From NCBI GenBank assembly GCA_003133225.1, contig PKWL01000135.1, positions 1-64,000 on the forward strand: a stretch of 64,000 bases of DNA. Direction: 5' to 3'. This DNA comes from Janthinobacterium sp. (GTDB taxonomy: Bacteria > Pseudomonadota > Gammaproteobacteria > Burkholderiales > Burkholderiaceae_D). The notes under the pieces were generated by a model. That model ran no database searches and had not been told where the DNA came from. It saw only the letters and a list, made by a program, of their open reading frames with translations. Shown piece after piece: positions 21,234-30,818 of this stretch; the first letter of the stretch is position 1; each line of letters opens with the position of its first letter. The translations under genes and the position numbers were made by a program.

Positions 21234-21848
21234 ATGATACCCGCCTCGACCCCGCCCCGCCTGATTCTGGCGTCCAGTTCGGCCTACCGCAAGCAGTTAT
21301 TGTCGCGCTTGCGCCTGCCGTTCGAGGTGCAAGCGCCCGCCATCGACGAAAGTGCGCGCCCCGGCGAAGGAGCCGGCGCCACCGCGCGGCGCCTGGCCTA
21401 TGCGAAGGCGGCAGCAGTCGCCTGCGCGCAGCCCAACTGCCTCGTGATCGGCTCGGATCAGGTCGCCACGATGGGCGGTCGCCACATCGGCAAACCCGGC
21501 AACCACGCCAACGCCTTACGCCAATTGCAACAGTTGCGCGGCCAGCGCGTCGTGTTCCATACTGCCTTGTGTTTGTGGGACGGCCGTCAAACAGAACCGG
21601 CGCTGGCAGCGCAACTGGTCGACGTCGAGACCGTGGTCACCTTCCGCGACTTGCCTGACGCCGAACTGGACGCCTACCTGCGCTTAGAACAACCCTACGA
21701 CTGCGCCGGCAGCGCCAAAAATGAAGGGCTCGGCATCGCTCTTCTCGACAACATCGAAGGCAGCGACCCGACCGCCCTGACCGGCCTGCCTTTGATCGCC
21801 CTCACCGGCATGCTACGCAAAGCCGGCGTCTCGTTTTTTACTGCTTAA
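21234..21848 (+). CDS. maf: Maf family nucleotide pyrophosphatase (YceF type)
   Basis: House-cleaning nucleoside triphosphate pyrophosphatase; members with this motif set act on m7GTP. LASSSAYRKQLL at residues 12-23 is the Maf substrate-binding loop, GSDQV near 78 holds the acidic catalytic residue and SAKNEGLGIALL is the C-terminal signature. 204 residues. It is divergent from yceD and is followed 21 bases later by the RsmI-like gene. Confidence 0.92.
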   Translation: MIPASTPPRLILASSSAYRKQLLSRLRLPFEVQAPAIDESARPGEGAGATARRLAYAKAAAVACAQPNCLVIGSDQVATMGGRHIGKPGNHANALRQLQQLRGQRVVFHTALCLWDGRQTEPALAAQLVDVETVVTFRDLPDAELDAYLRLEQPYDCAGSAKNEGLGIALLDNIEGSDPTALTGLPLIALTGMLRKAGVSFFTA

Positions 21849-21869
21849 TCTCCAACTATATTGATCAAC

Positions 21870-22619
21870 ATGCTCGGCACCCTCTACCTGATTCCCAATA
21901 CACTCGGCGCGGCCGAAAACGCGGCACACCCCCTGGCCCACGTCATCCCCGACCATGTCCAACGCATCACGTCGCGCCTCGATTATTTTGTGGCGGAAAA
22001 TGCCAAGACCGCCCGTGCCTACTTGAAATTGATTGCCTTAAATCATGCGCTGGCCAAACCGCTGCAAGACATCAATATCGTCGAGCTGAACGTCAACACC
22101 CCACCCCAAGCGCTGGCGGGCTTGCTGGCGCCGCTATTGGCGGGGCAGGACGCGGGACTGATTTCGGAAGCGGGCGTGCCCGCCGTGGCCGACCCCGGCG
22201 CCGACCTAGTGCGCCTGGCACACCAGCACGGCATCACGGTCAAGCCGCTGGTGGGCCCGTCGTCCTTGCTGCTGGCCGTCATGGCAAGCGGCCTGAACGG
22301 CCAGAGCTTTGCCTTCAACGGCTACCTACCGACCGACCCCACCTTGCGCGGCAAACGTATCAAGGAACTGGAAAACCGTTCGCACGGCGAAAAGCAAACC
22401 CAGCTTTTTATCGAAACGCCCTACCGCAATAGCGCCATGCTGGACGCTCTGGTGGCCCATTGCCAGCCGCGCACGCAAATATGCGTGGCGACCGACCTTA
22501 GCCTGGCAGGCGAATCGATCCAGACCAGAAGCGGCGCCCAGTGGAAAAGCCTGCTGAATGCGGGCAAGGGGCCCGACTTCCACAAAAAGCCCACCGTATT
22601 CTTGCTCTTGGCCCATTAG
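21870..22619 (+). CDS. RsmI-like SAM-dependent tetrapyrrole-methylase-fold methyltransferase
   Basis: 249-residue protein of the tetrapyrrole methylase superfamily. EAGVPAVADPGADLV and LVGPSSLLLAVMASGLNGQSFAFNGY correspond to the RsmI (16S rRNA 2'-O-methyltransferase of C1402) motifs. The N-terminus (LYLIPNTLG) differs from canonical RsmI (LYVVATPIGN), so this may be the second RsmI-like paralogue seen in betaproteobacteria rather than RsmI itself. The start is the ATG at 21870; a TTG nine bases earlier is possible. Its stop overlaps the stop of the convergent EAL-HDOD gene. Confidence 0.82.
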   Translation: MLGTLYLIPNTLGAAENAAHPLAHVIPDHVQRITSRLDYFVAENAKTARAYLKLIALNHALAKPLQDINIVELNVNTPPQALAGLLAPLLAGQDAGLISEAGVPAVADPGADLVRLAHQHGITVKPLVGPSSLLLAVMASGLNGQSFAFNGYLPTDPTLRGKRIKELENRSHGEKQTQLFIETPYRNSAMLDALVAHCQPRTQICVATDLSLAGESIQTRSGAQWKSLLNAGKGPDFHKKPTVFLLLAH

Positions 22620-23896
22620 GCAGCGCCTGCCACGCCCTCCACGTATTCGTTGACCCATTCGAAGGCGGCCAACTGGATGGCATGCAAGTCGGCGGCCGAC
22701 AATTGCAGTTCGTGCAAGGTGCGCAGCAAGGCTGGTCCGAATTCCGCCCGTTCCAAGCCTTCGATCAAGGTGAGCATGGTGCCGTAGACGCCTTGGCGGA
22801 ATAACAGCGCCTCGCGTACCTCATCTTGCACCTTGACCGTTTTCAAGAGCTCCCCCATGTGGATCGAAAACAGGGCATCCATCAGTGACATGATGCCCAC
22901 CGTAAAGCCAATGTCGGCGCAGCTGCGCTGGCCGGGCCGCAATTTTTGCACCATCAGCTCCAGCAATTTGCCACGCGTGGCGGCCATCTGCAAGAGCGGC
23001 GACGTGAACTGCGGCGCGGGCCCGGGTTGCACATACAGTAAGATCTGCAACCAGCGTTGCAATTGGCGCCGTCCGAGTACGAACAGGGCCTGCCCCAACG
23101 TATCGATACGCCTGCTGGCGCCGACCGCTGGCGTATTTACCAGTCGCATCAGGTTAAGGCTGATCAAGGCATCGTGCTTCAGACTGCGCTCGATTTCGCC
23201 ATTGTCGGCCCCGGCGTCGATCAAGTCGAGCAAACGCAGGATCGCCAATTCCGATGGGGCGATTTTTTTTCCAGACAAGATGACGGGACGGGCGAAATAA
23301 TATCCCTGGAAATAATCAAACCCGAGCTGCAAGCATTGTTCAAACTCGGCGCGGGTTTCCACCTTTTCGGCCAGCAACATTTTATTGCCGCCTTGAAGGG
23401 CCCGCGTGAGCGCCGGCAAGGCGCCTGGCGCCACATGATGAATGTCCACCTTGATGACGTCGACTAGCACTTGCAACTTTTGCACGTCGTCCGAGGTCGC
23501 GATGACGTCATCAAGGGCAAATTTGAAGCCGGCCCGCTTCAATTCGGACACTCGGGCTAGCACCTCCGGCGTCGCTTTGACCGATTCAAGAATTTCCAGG
23601 ATGACCCGGCTATGTGGTAAAAACCGGATGAAGTCGCTCATCAGGGCGGCCGTATCCACATTGACATAGGCCAGTTGTTGGCCCACCACGTACTCCAAGC
23701 CCAGTTCGGACGCGTGCGCAATCACGGTGGCAGTCGCGGCGGCACCATCCGTGACCAAGGCCTCGTTTAGGGTGGTATCGCGAAACAGCAATTCATACGC
23801 GATCAGCTGCTGCGCGCGATTCAAGATCGGCTGGCGGGCCAGGAAGAACCGATTAAAGGGCGGCTGCTCTACCGGCGCTCGCGATGACATTGACAT
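22616..23896 (-). CDS. EAL-HDOD signalling protein with degenerate EAL motif (YuxH type)
   Basis: 426 residues from the ATG at 23896, which has GGAG about 7 bases upstream. The N-terminal half is an EAL-like domain (FLARQPILNRAQQLIAYELLF). The catalytic EAL triplet is replaced by YELL and several metal ligands appear absent, so c-di-GMP hydrolysis is unlikely. The C-terminal half is a HDOD domain (LKHDALISLNLMRLVNTPA, LGQALFVLGRRQLQRWL). Proteins of this architecture serve as regulators in signalling and motility. A second, similar protein lies at 54.0-55.2 kb beside the chemotaxis genes. Confidence 0.88.
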   Translation of the reverse strand: MSMSSRAPVEQPPFNRFFLARQPILNRAQQLIAYELLFRDTTLNEALVTDGAAATATVIAHASELGLEYVVGQQLAYVNVDTAALMSDFIRFLPHSRVILEILESVKATPEVLARVSELKRAGFKFALDDVIATSDDVQKLQVLVDVIKVDIHHVAPGALPALTRALQGGNKMLLAEKVETRAEFEQCLQLGFDYFQGYYFARPVILSGKKIAPSELAILRLLDLIDAGADNGEIERSLKHDALISLNLMRLVNTPAVGASRRIDTLGQALFVLGRRQLQRWLQILLYVQPGPAPQFTSPLLQMAATRGKLLELMVQKLRPGQRSCADIGFTVGIMSLMDALFSIHMGELLKTVKVQDEVREALLFRQGVYGTMLTLIEGLERAEFGPALLRTLHELQLSAADLHAIQLAAFEWVNEYVEGVAGAA

Positions 23897-23998
23897 ATGG
23901 AAACTCCACTTGACGATGTGCACTGAAAGCCGCACGAGGCGCGCGATTTTGCGCGGGGGCTTGAAGCCCCGCCGCCTTAATTCGAACTATACGCGCTA

Positions 23999-24949
23999 TT
24001 AGCGTTTTGATAGCCCTTTTGGAGCAAGAGAGTCGGTCCGGCGCACTCCCGTGTTGCGCGCCATCGTCACTCCCGTCTCCAGCGTATACTTGGCGCCGGC
24101 ATCTTTGCCTAACACTTTGACCAGATAGGGCATGATGTCGCGCAAGGTCGGTTCCAGCGTGTAAGGGGGATTGAGCACGAACATGCCGCTGCTGTGGAGA
24201 CCAAAACCATCTGGCGCCGGCGTGTTGACGGTCAAGGTGACGTTGAGCCAGCCGCTGCCCGGTAATTGCTTGAGTTTGTCGGCAAACTGGCGCGACTCCA
24301 TGCGCTGCAAAAGTGGGTACCAGACGACATAAGTGCCGCTGGCAAAGCGTTTTAGCGCATCGGCCAACGTGTCTTTGACCTTGCGGTAATCCGTTTTGTC
24401 TTCATACGGCGGATCGATTAGCACCAGCGCGCGCCGCGACGGCGGCGGCAACAAGGCCTTGAGGCTGAGGAAACCATCCGCTTTTTGGATCATCACCCGC
24501 TTGCCGCGCATGCTCGGGCGCTCGCCCTGGGCCGCCGCATGCGCTTCGACCTTGCGAAAATTGTCGGCCAGGATCTTGGCGTCGGCCGGATGCAATTCGA
24601 ACAAGCGCAAGCGATCCTGCTCGCGCATCACCTTATCGGCGCAATAGGGCGAGCCGGGATAATACCGCATCTTGCCGCTGGGATTCATATCCTTGACCAT
24701 TTTGACGTACTCGGCCAAGGCGGGCGGCAAGTCGCTGCGGTCCCACAGCGGTGCAATACCGGTTTCAAATTCAGCGTTCTTGGCGGCATAACCGCCATCG
24801 AGCGCGTACACACCGGCGCCCGAATGAGTGTCGATGTAGGTATACGCAGTGTCTTTTTGGCCTAGATACTGCAGCAACTGGATGAGCACAAAATGCTTCA
24901 GTACGTCGGCGTGGTTGCCCGCGTGAAAGGCGTGGCGGTAACTCAACAT
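23999..24949 (-). CDS. rlmJ: 23S rRNA (adenine(2030)-N6)-methyltransferase RlmJ
   Basis: SAM-dependent methyltransferase that modifies A2030 of 23S rRNA. The N-terminal MLSYRHAFHAGNHADVLKH stretch is diagnostic, a SAM motif is around DTHSGAGVY near residue 41, and the catalytic motif LIDPPYE is near 177. The length is 316 residues, slightly longer than the E. coli protein because of a basic C-terminal tail. Confidence 0.94.
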   Translation of the reverse strand: MLSYRHAFHAGNHADVLKHFVLIQLLQYLGQKDTAYTYIDTHSGAGVYALDGGYAAKNAEFETGIAPLWDRSDLPPALAEYVKMVKDMNPSGKMRYYPGSPYCADKVMREQDRLRLFELHPADAKILADNFRKVEAHAAAQGERPSMRGKRVMIQKADGFLSLKALLPPPSRRALVLIDPPYEDKTDYRKVKDTLADALKRFASGTYVVWYPLLQRMESRQFADKLKQLPGSGWLNVTLTVNTPAPDGFGLHSSGMFVLNPPYTLEPTLRDIMPYLVKVLGKDAGAKYTLETGVTMARNTGVRRTDSLAPKGLSKR

Positions 24950-25051
24950 AAGCTTGCTAATTCCATAGAAAATTTTCGAGGTGGCGCAGCCGCCATCCGA
25001 CGGGCAACGCTGTAATGGGCCTCATTATCCACTAGAACGATCGCGGCCAAC

Positions 25052-25084
25052 AAAAAAACCGCAGCCCGAGTAAATCGGCTGCGG
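25052..25084 (-). terminator. Rho-independent terminator downstream of aceA
   Basis: On the minus strand CCGCAGCC (25084-25077) pairs with GGCTGCGG (25066-25059 region), followed by seven T (25058-25052). A second GC-only hairpin (GCAGGGG with CCCCTGC, about 25100-25122) sits just after the aceA stop. Confidence 0.85.
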
Positions 25085-25138
25085 CGCAAACTGTGCTTAG
25101 CAGGGGCCCGGGGGCCCCCTGCATGGCTTTAGTTAAAG

Positions 25139-26437
<1,299 letters not shown>

Positions 26438-26781
26438 GGTGCTCTCCTATTGACGTACACATTAAAAAAACATCCGTTAGACAAATGATAGGCTTAATTG
26501 TGCGCAGCAACAACAGTCTTATATAAGACATATAACTTAAATAAAATCGTTTATAATCAAATGCTTGGACATATGTTTTTGCGATGTGAAATAATATTTC
26601 TGTCAGTGAGAGAAAGCTGTCGCGAGCAGTCCGCTCATATCCCGCAATATGAAACGCAGTTCTCGTCCGTGGAAAATGCCACACAGGCGCTCAACTAGAC
26701 GGGCCAATCTAATTGCGCAGCATGCCGCAATGGCGCCGCAGGACGCAAACGGGAACAGGAAGGTATGGAAGCGCAAAATAT
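26438..26781. other. AT-rich aceA upstream region
   Basis: No supported gene. Reading frames here lack family features. The left two thirds are markedly AT-rich (for example around 26515-26580) and probably hold aceA promoter and operator sites; the right third is ordinary GC-rich DNA downstream of rraA. Confidence 0.6.
26485..26513 (-). promoter_or_regulatory. Putative sigma-70 promoter of aceA
   Basis: On the minus strand TTGTTG (26513-26508), 17 bases, then TATCAT (26490-26485), about 48 bases before the aceA ATG. It lies in an AT-rich stretch (26440-26600) that is unlike the surrounding GC-rich DNA. Confidence 0.4.
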
Positions 26782-27276
26782 TCAAGCGAGTTTTTGCCGT
26801 GCCACCAGAATGCCGTCGGCATCGGCGTAGATCCAGTCCCCAGGATTAACCGCAACGCCGCCGATGACAACGCGCAGGTTGCGTTCGCCCTCGCCTTTTT
26901 TGCTGCTTTTTTGCGGATGCGCGGCCAGCGCTCTGACACCAATCTCGCAGGAATTGATTTCGTCGGTGTCGCGGATGCAGCCATCGACAATCATCCCGGC
27001 CCAGCCGTTAGTTTGCGCCAGCAAGGCCAGTTGGCCGCCAACCAAGGCGCGCCGCAGGCTGGCGCCGCCATCGATGACAAGCACAGCGCCATTGCCCGGC
27101 GTTTCCAGGACGGAGCGCACCAGCGCATTGTCCTCGAATACTTTGAGCGTGATGGCACGGCCATGAAATCGAGTGTGTTTTCCGAAATGGCGAAAAACGG
27201 GCGGGAGCACGAGCAGCTGACCGTCTTCAAGCAAGGCAACATTGTCGTCGCATATATCGGTAGTTGCAAAAGTCAT
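26782..27276 (-). CDS. rraA: RraA family protein (RNase E regulator / HMG aldolase-like)
   Basis: 164 residues from the ATG at 27276; the open frame begins at a TTG two codons earlier. [52 protein letters not shown] and YADADGILV are the RraA family motifs. E. coli RraA binds and inhibits RNase E; close relatives are 4-hydroxy-4-methyl-2-oxoglutarate aldolases, and the R-D pair in GCIRD is shared by both. I cannot separate the two activities from sequence. Confidence 0.9.
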   Translation of the reverse strand: MTFATTDICDDNVALLEDGQLLVLPPVFRHFGKHTRFHGRAITLKVFEDNALVRSVLETPGNGAVLVIDGGASLRRALVGGQLALLAQTNGWAGMIVDGCIRDTDEINSCEIGVRALAAHPQKSSKKGEGERNLRVVIGGVAVNPGDWIYADADGILVARQKLA

Positions 27277-27446
27277 TATCAATTTCCATCATTTCGTTAC
27301 GGTCTCTCAGGAAGCGAGCCCGGCAGGCGTCCATTAGGCCTGCGCCGATTTAAGGCATAAGCGCCGTCCAATTGGACGGGTCGGCTGCCAGCCGCCTGGC
27401 GCCAGCCGGCGCGTGACTCACTTTTCGTCCGCTCGCGCTGGAGCGC

Positions 27447-30059
27447 CTACTTGGCATCGATAGCGGTCACCGCCGTTGCGGCAAACACCAATGCACCATC
27501 TTTCACGCCGATTGACACCTCGTCCTTCGGCCCGAACTTGCCTTCCAAAATCAGCTTGGACAGCGGGTTTTCGATCTGCTGCTGAATCGCCCGCTTCAAC
27601 GGGCGCGCGCCGTAGACGGGGTCGTAGCCTGCTTCGGCGATCTTTTGCAAGGCCAATTCCGACACGACCAGCTTCATTTCCATGCGCGCCAGACGCTGCT
27701 CTAAAATTTGAAGCTGAATCTTGGCAATGGCGCCAATGTTTTTCTCGTCGAGCGCATGGAAGACGACGATTTCGTCGATCCGGTTGATGAACTCCGGCCG
27801 GAAATAGGAGCGCACCTCGGCCATCACGGCCAGCTTGACTAGGCCCGGGTCGTCGCCCTCCATCGCCTGAATCTTTTGCGACCCTAAATTCGAAGTCATC
27901 ACGATCACGGTGTTCTTGAAGTCGACCGTGCGCCCTTGGCCGTCAGTCATGCGGCCATCATCGAGCACTTGCAGCAGCACGTTGAACACGTCGTGATGGG
28001 CTTTTTCAACCTCGTCGAGCAAGATGACACTGTACGGTTTGCGCCGCACCGCTTCCGTCAGATAGCCGCCCTCGTCGTAACCGACATAACCTGGAGGCGC
28101 CCCGATCAGGCGCGCCACCGAATGTTTTTCCATGAATTCGCTCATGTCGATACGGATCATCGACTCTTCCGTATCGAACAAGAAAGTGGCCAGCGCCTTA
28201 CACAGCTCGGTCTTGCCGACCCCGGTTGGCCCTAGAAACATGAACGAGCCGTAGGGACGATTAGGGTCGCCCAGACCGGCGCGCGAACGGCGAATGGCGT
28301 CCGCCACGGCGCTGATCGCCTCGTCCTGGCCCACCACGCGCTCGTGCAGCTTCTCTTCGATGTGCAGTAATTTGTCGCGCTCGCCTTGCATCATGCGCGC
28401 GACGGGGATGCCGGTCGCCCGCGACACCACTTCGGCGATTTCCTCGGCGCCGACCTGGGTACGCAGCAGCTTGAGCTTGCCCGGTTTGTCGGCCAGGGCC
28501 GCGCTGCTGTCGGCCTTCTTGAGCTGGGCTTCCAGTTCCGGCAGCTTGCCGTACTGTAGCTCGGATACTTTCTGCCAATCGCTCTCGCGCGTGGCCTGCT
28601 CCATCTGCAGCTTGACGCGCTCGATCGCTTCCTTTATGTGGGTGCTGCCCTGGACCACGGCTTTTTCCGCCTTCAATATTTCCTCGAAGTCATTGTATTC
28701 CCGCTGCAGCTTGACAATTTCCTCCTCAATTAGGGTCAGGCGGCGACGCGAGCCTTCATCTTTTTCCTTCTTCACCGCTTCCTTCTCGATCTTCAACTGG
28801 ATCAGCCGGCGTTCGAGTTTGTCCATCACTTCCGGCTTGGAGTCGATCTCGATCTTGATCTTCGAGGCTGCCTCATCGATCAGGTCGATGGCCTTATCGG
28901 GCAGGAAGCGGTCCGTGATGTAGCGCTGCGACAGCTCGGCCGCCGCGATGATGGCCGCATCAGTGATTTCCACCTTGTGATGCAACTCGTACTTGTCTTG
29001 CAAGCCGCGCAGGATGGCAATGGTGGCCTCAACGCTGGGCTCGTCCACCAGGATTTTCTGGAAACGCCGTTCCAGAGCAGCATCTTTTTCAATATACTTG
29101 CGATATTCGTCGAGCGTGGTCGCGCCCACGCAGTGCAGCTCGCCGCGTGCCAGCGCCGGCTTTAGCATGTTGCCAGCGTCCATCGCGCCTTCTGCCTTGC
29201 CCGCGCCCACCATCGTGTGCATCTCGTCAATAAAGACGATGGTCTGACCTTCGTCCAGCGCCAGCTCTTTCAGCACGGACTTAAGGCGCTCCTCAAACTC
29301 GCCGCGGTATTTCGCCCCCGCCAGCAGGGCCGCCATGTCCAGCGACAACACGCGCTTGCCTTTGAGCGAATCGGGCACTTCACCGTTGACAATGCGCTGC
29401 GCCAATCCTTCCACGATCGCGGTCTTGCCCACGCCCGGCTCGCCGATCAGTACCGGATTGTTCTTGGTGCGGCGTTGCAAAACCTGGATCGCACGGCGAA
29501 TTTCGTCGTCACGCCCGATCACCGGGTCGAGCTTGCCTTGGCGCGCGCGCTCGGTCAGGTCAAGGGTATATTTCTTGAGCGCTTCGCGCTGGCCTTCGGC
29601 CTCTTGCGAATTGACGTTAGCGCCGCCGCGCACGGATTGCACGGCCGCTTCCAGAGCCTTGCGGGTCAAGCCGCTTTCGCGCGCCAACTTGCCCGCTTCC
29701 GACTTGTCCTCCGCCATCGCCAGCAATACCATTTCGCTCGACACGAACTCGTCGCCCAGTTTTTGCGCTTCCTTGTCCGCCAGGTTCAGCAGCCCCATGA
29801 ATTCGCGGCCGGCCTGCACGTCGCCACCCGTGCCGCTGACTTTGGGCAAGCGCTCGAGCGCTGATTTGAGGGCATTGCCGAGGGCGCCCACGTTGACGCC
29901 GGCCCTTTGCAGCAAAGAGCGGGCACCGCCGTCGTCCTGGTTGAGCAAGGCGGCCAACAGGTGCACCGGCTCGATATACTGGTTGTCGTTGCCGACCGCT
30001 AGACTTTGCGCATCAGCGAGGGCTTCTTGCAATTTTGTTGTAAGTTTATCTTGGCGCAT
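27447..30059 (-). CDS. clpB: ATP-dependent disaggregase ClpB
   Basis: Hexameric AAA+ chaperone that reactivates aggregated proteins with DnaK. It has an N-domain (residues 1-145), NBD1 with Walker A GEPGVGKT near 205, a long coiled-coil middle domain near 410-525, and NBD2 with GPTGVGKT near 607. The open frame reaches 30131, but the ATG at 30059 ([18 protein letters not shown]) has a perfect AGGAG site and matches the family start, giving 870 residues. The heat-shock promoter lies in the extra segment, which confirms the shorter start. Confidence 0.97.
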   Translation of the reverse strand: MRQDKLTTKLQEALADAQSLAVGNDNQYIEPVHLLAALLNQDDGGARSLLQRAGVNVGALGNALKSALERLPKVSGTGGDVQAGREFMGLLNLADKEAQKLGDEFVSSEMVLLAMAEDKSEAGKLARESGLTRKALEAAVQSVRGGANVNSQEAEGQREALKKYTLDLTERARQGKLDPVIGRDDEIRRAIQVLQRRTKNNPVLIGEPGVGKTAIVEGLAQRIVNGEVPDSLKGKRVLSLDMAALLAGAKYRGEFEERLKSVLKELALDEGQTIVFIDEMHTMVGAGKAEGAMDAGNMLKPALARGELHCVGATTLDEYRKYIEKDAALERRFQKILVDEPSVEATIAILRGLQDKYELHHKVEITDAAIIAAAELSQRYITDRFLPDKAIDLIDEAASKIKIEIDSKPEVMDKLERRLIQLKIEKEAVKKEKDEGSRRRLTLIEEEIVKLQREYNDFEEILKAEKAVVQGSTHIKEAIERVKLQMEQATRESDWQKVSELQYGKLPELEAQLKKADSSAALADKPGKLKLLRTQVGAEEIAEVVSRATGIPVARMMQGERDKLLHIEEKLHERVVGQDEAISAVADAIRRSRAGLGDPNRPYGSFMFLGPTGVGKTELCKALATFLFDTEESMIRIDMSEFMEKHSVARLIGAPPGYVGYDEGGYLTEAVRRKPYSVILLDEVEKAHHDVFNVLLQVLDDGRMTDGQGRTVDFKNTVIVMTSNLGSQKIQAMEGDDPGLVKLAVMAEVRSYFRPEFINRIDEIVVFHALDEKNIGAIAKIQLQILEQRLARMEMKLVVSELALQKIAEAGYDPVYGARPLKRAIQQQIENPLSKLILEGKFGPKDEVSIGVKDGALVFAATAVTAIDAK

Positions 30060-30089
30060 GGAGTACTCCTGAGTTTCGACCTGTTGCAA

Positions 30090-30117
30090 AAATTGGGATG
30101 GGCGATGCCTTTTCAAG
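30090..30117 (-). promoter_or_regulatory. Predicted sigma-32 heat-shock promoter of clpB
   Basis: On the minus strand CTTGAAA (30117-30111), 13 bases, then CCCAATTT (30097-30090). The sigma-32 consensus is CTTGAAA, 11-16 bases, CCCCATNT, so there is one mismatch in the -10 box. The predicted transcript would begin about 24 bases before the clpB ATG. Confidence 0.75.
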
Positions 30118-30365
30118 GCGCGTTCGCTCATTTACTTTCTGCTTAGTCTACACCGCGCTTAACGGATCGTTGCATACAAGAGAGTGCGGCGGCCGCCAGG
30201 CGGGGGCCCGCCGCCCCCCGGCTCGAGTTGCAGATCAGCCATGGCCCTTGGCCGGGAGGTCGAGGTAGCCTCGGAGGCTGCAATCGGGCGCTGGCGGACG
30301 GCTGAAAAAAATGGCCATGGCCGCCCCGCTTGGCAAGGCCTACTGCGATCGCAGCGAATACGCAT
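30118..30365. other. Non-coding stretch between moaE and clpB promoter
   Basis: No gene supported. It holds a very GC-rich patch around 30185-30225 (GCGGCGGCCGCCAGG and GGGGGCCCGCCG type sequence able to form hairpins) that could end the moaE transcript, though no T run follows on the minus strand. Confidence 0.5.
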
Positions 30366-30818
30366 TCACGCCCACTTGGCCAGTGCCGCCTCGTCCGTCA
30401 CACGGGCATCGACCCAGCGCGCGCCTTGCGGCGTGTGCTCCTTTTTCCAAAATGGCGCCGCGGTTTTTAGGTAATCGATAATGAACTCGCAGGCCGCGAA
30501 CGCCTCTGCCCGGTGTGCCGCCGCCGTGACCACCAACACGATTTGCTCCATCGGCTTTAGAGGGCCGACCCGGTGCACCACCAGCGCATCGAACAAGGGC
30601 CAGCGCGCCTTAGCCCGCTCGACGATGCTCATGATTGACTTCTCGGTCATGCCTGGATAATGCTCCAACTCCATCGCGGCCACGGCAGAACCGTCATTTA
30701 AGTCGCGCACGGTGCCGACGAAGGACACGACCGCGCCCACCTTCGGATTGTTGGCGCGCAACTCCCGCACCTCAGCGCCCAGGTCGAAGTCCTCAGTCTG
30801 GATTCGCACCTGGCTCAT
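30366..30818 (-). CDS. moaE: Molybdopterin synthase catalytic subunit MoaE
   Basis: Large subunit of molybdopterin synthase, which converts cyclic pyranopterin monophosphate to molybdopterin using sulfur carried by MoaD. VGAVVSFVGTVRD, MELEHYPGMTEKSI, HRVGPL and the C-terminal WKKEHT catalytic Lys motif are present. The start is the ATG at 30818, which overlaps the stop of the DUF349 gene as ATGA; 150 residues is normal. No moaD or other moa gene is nearby in this window, although moaD usually precedes moaE in related genomes. Confidence 0.93.
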   Translation of the reverse strand: MSQVRIQTEDFDLGAEVRELRANNPKVGAVVSFVGTVRDLNDGSAVAAMELEHYPGMTEKSIMSIVERAKARWPLFDALVVHRVGPLKPMEQIVLVVTAAAHRAEAFAACEFIIDYLKTAAPFWKKEHTPQGARWVDARVTDEAALAKWA

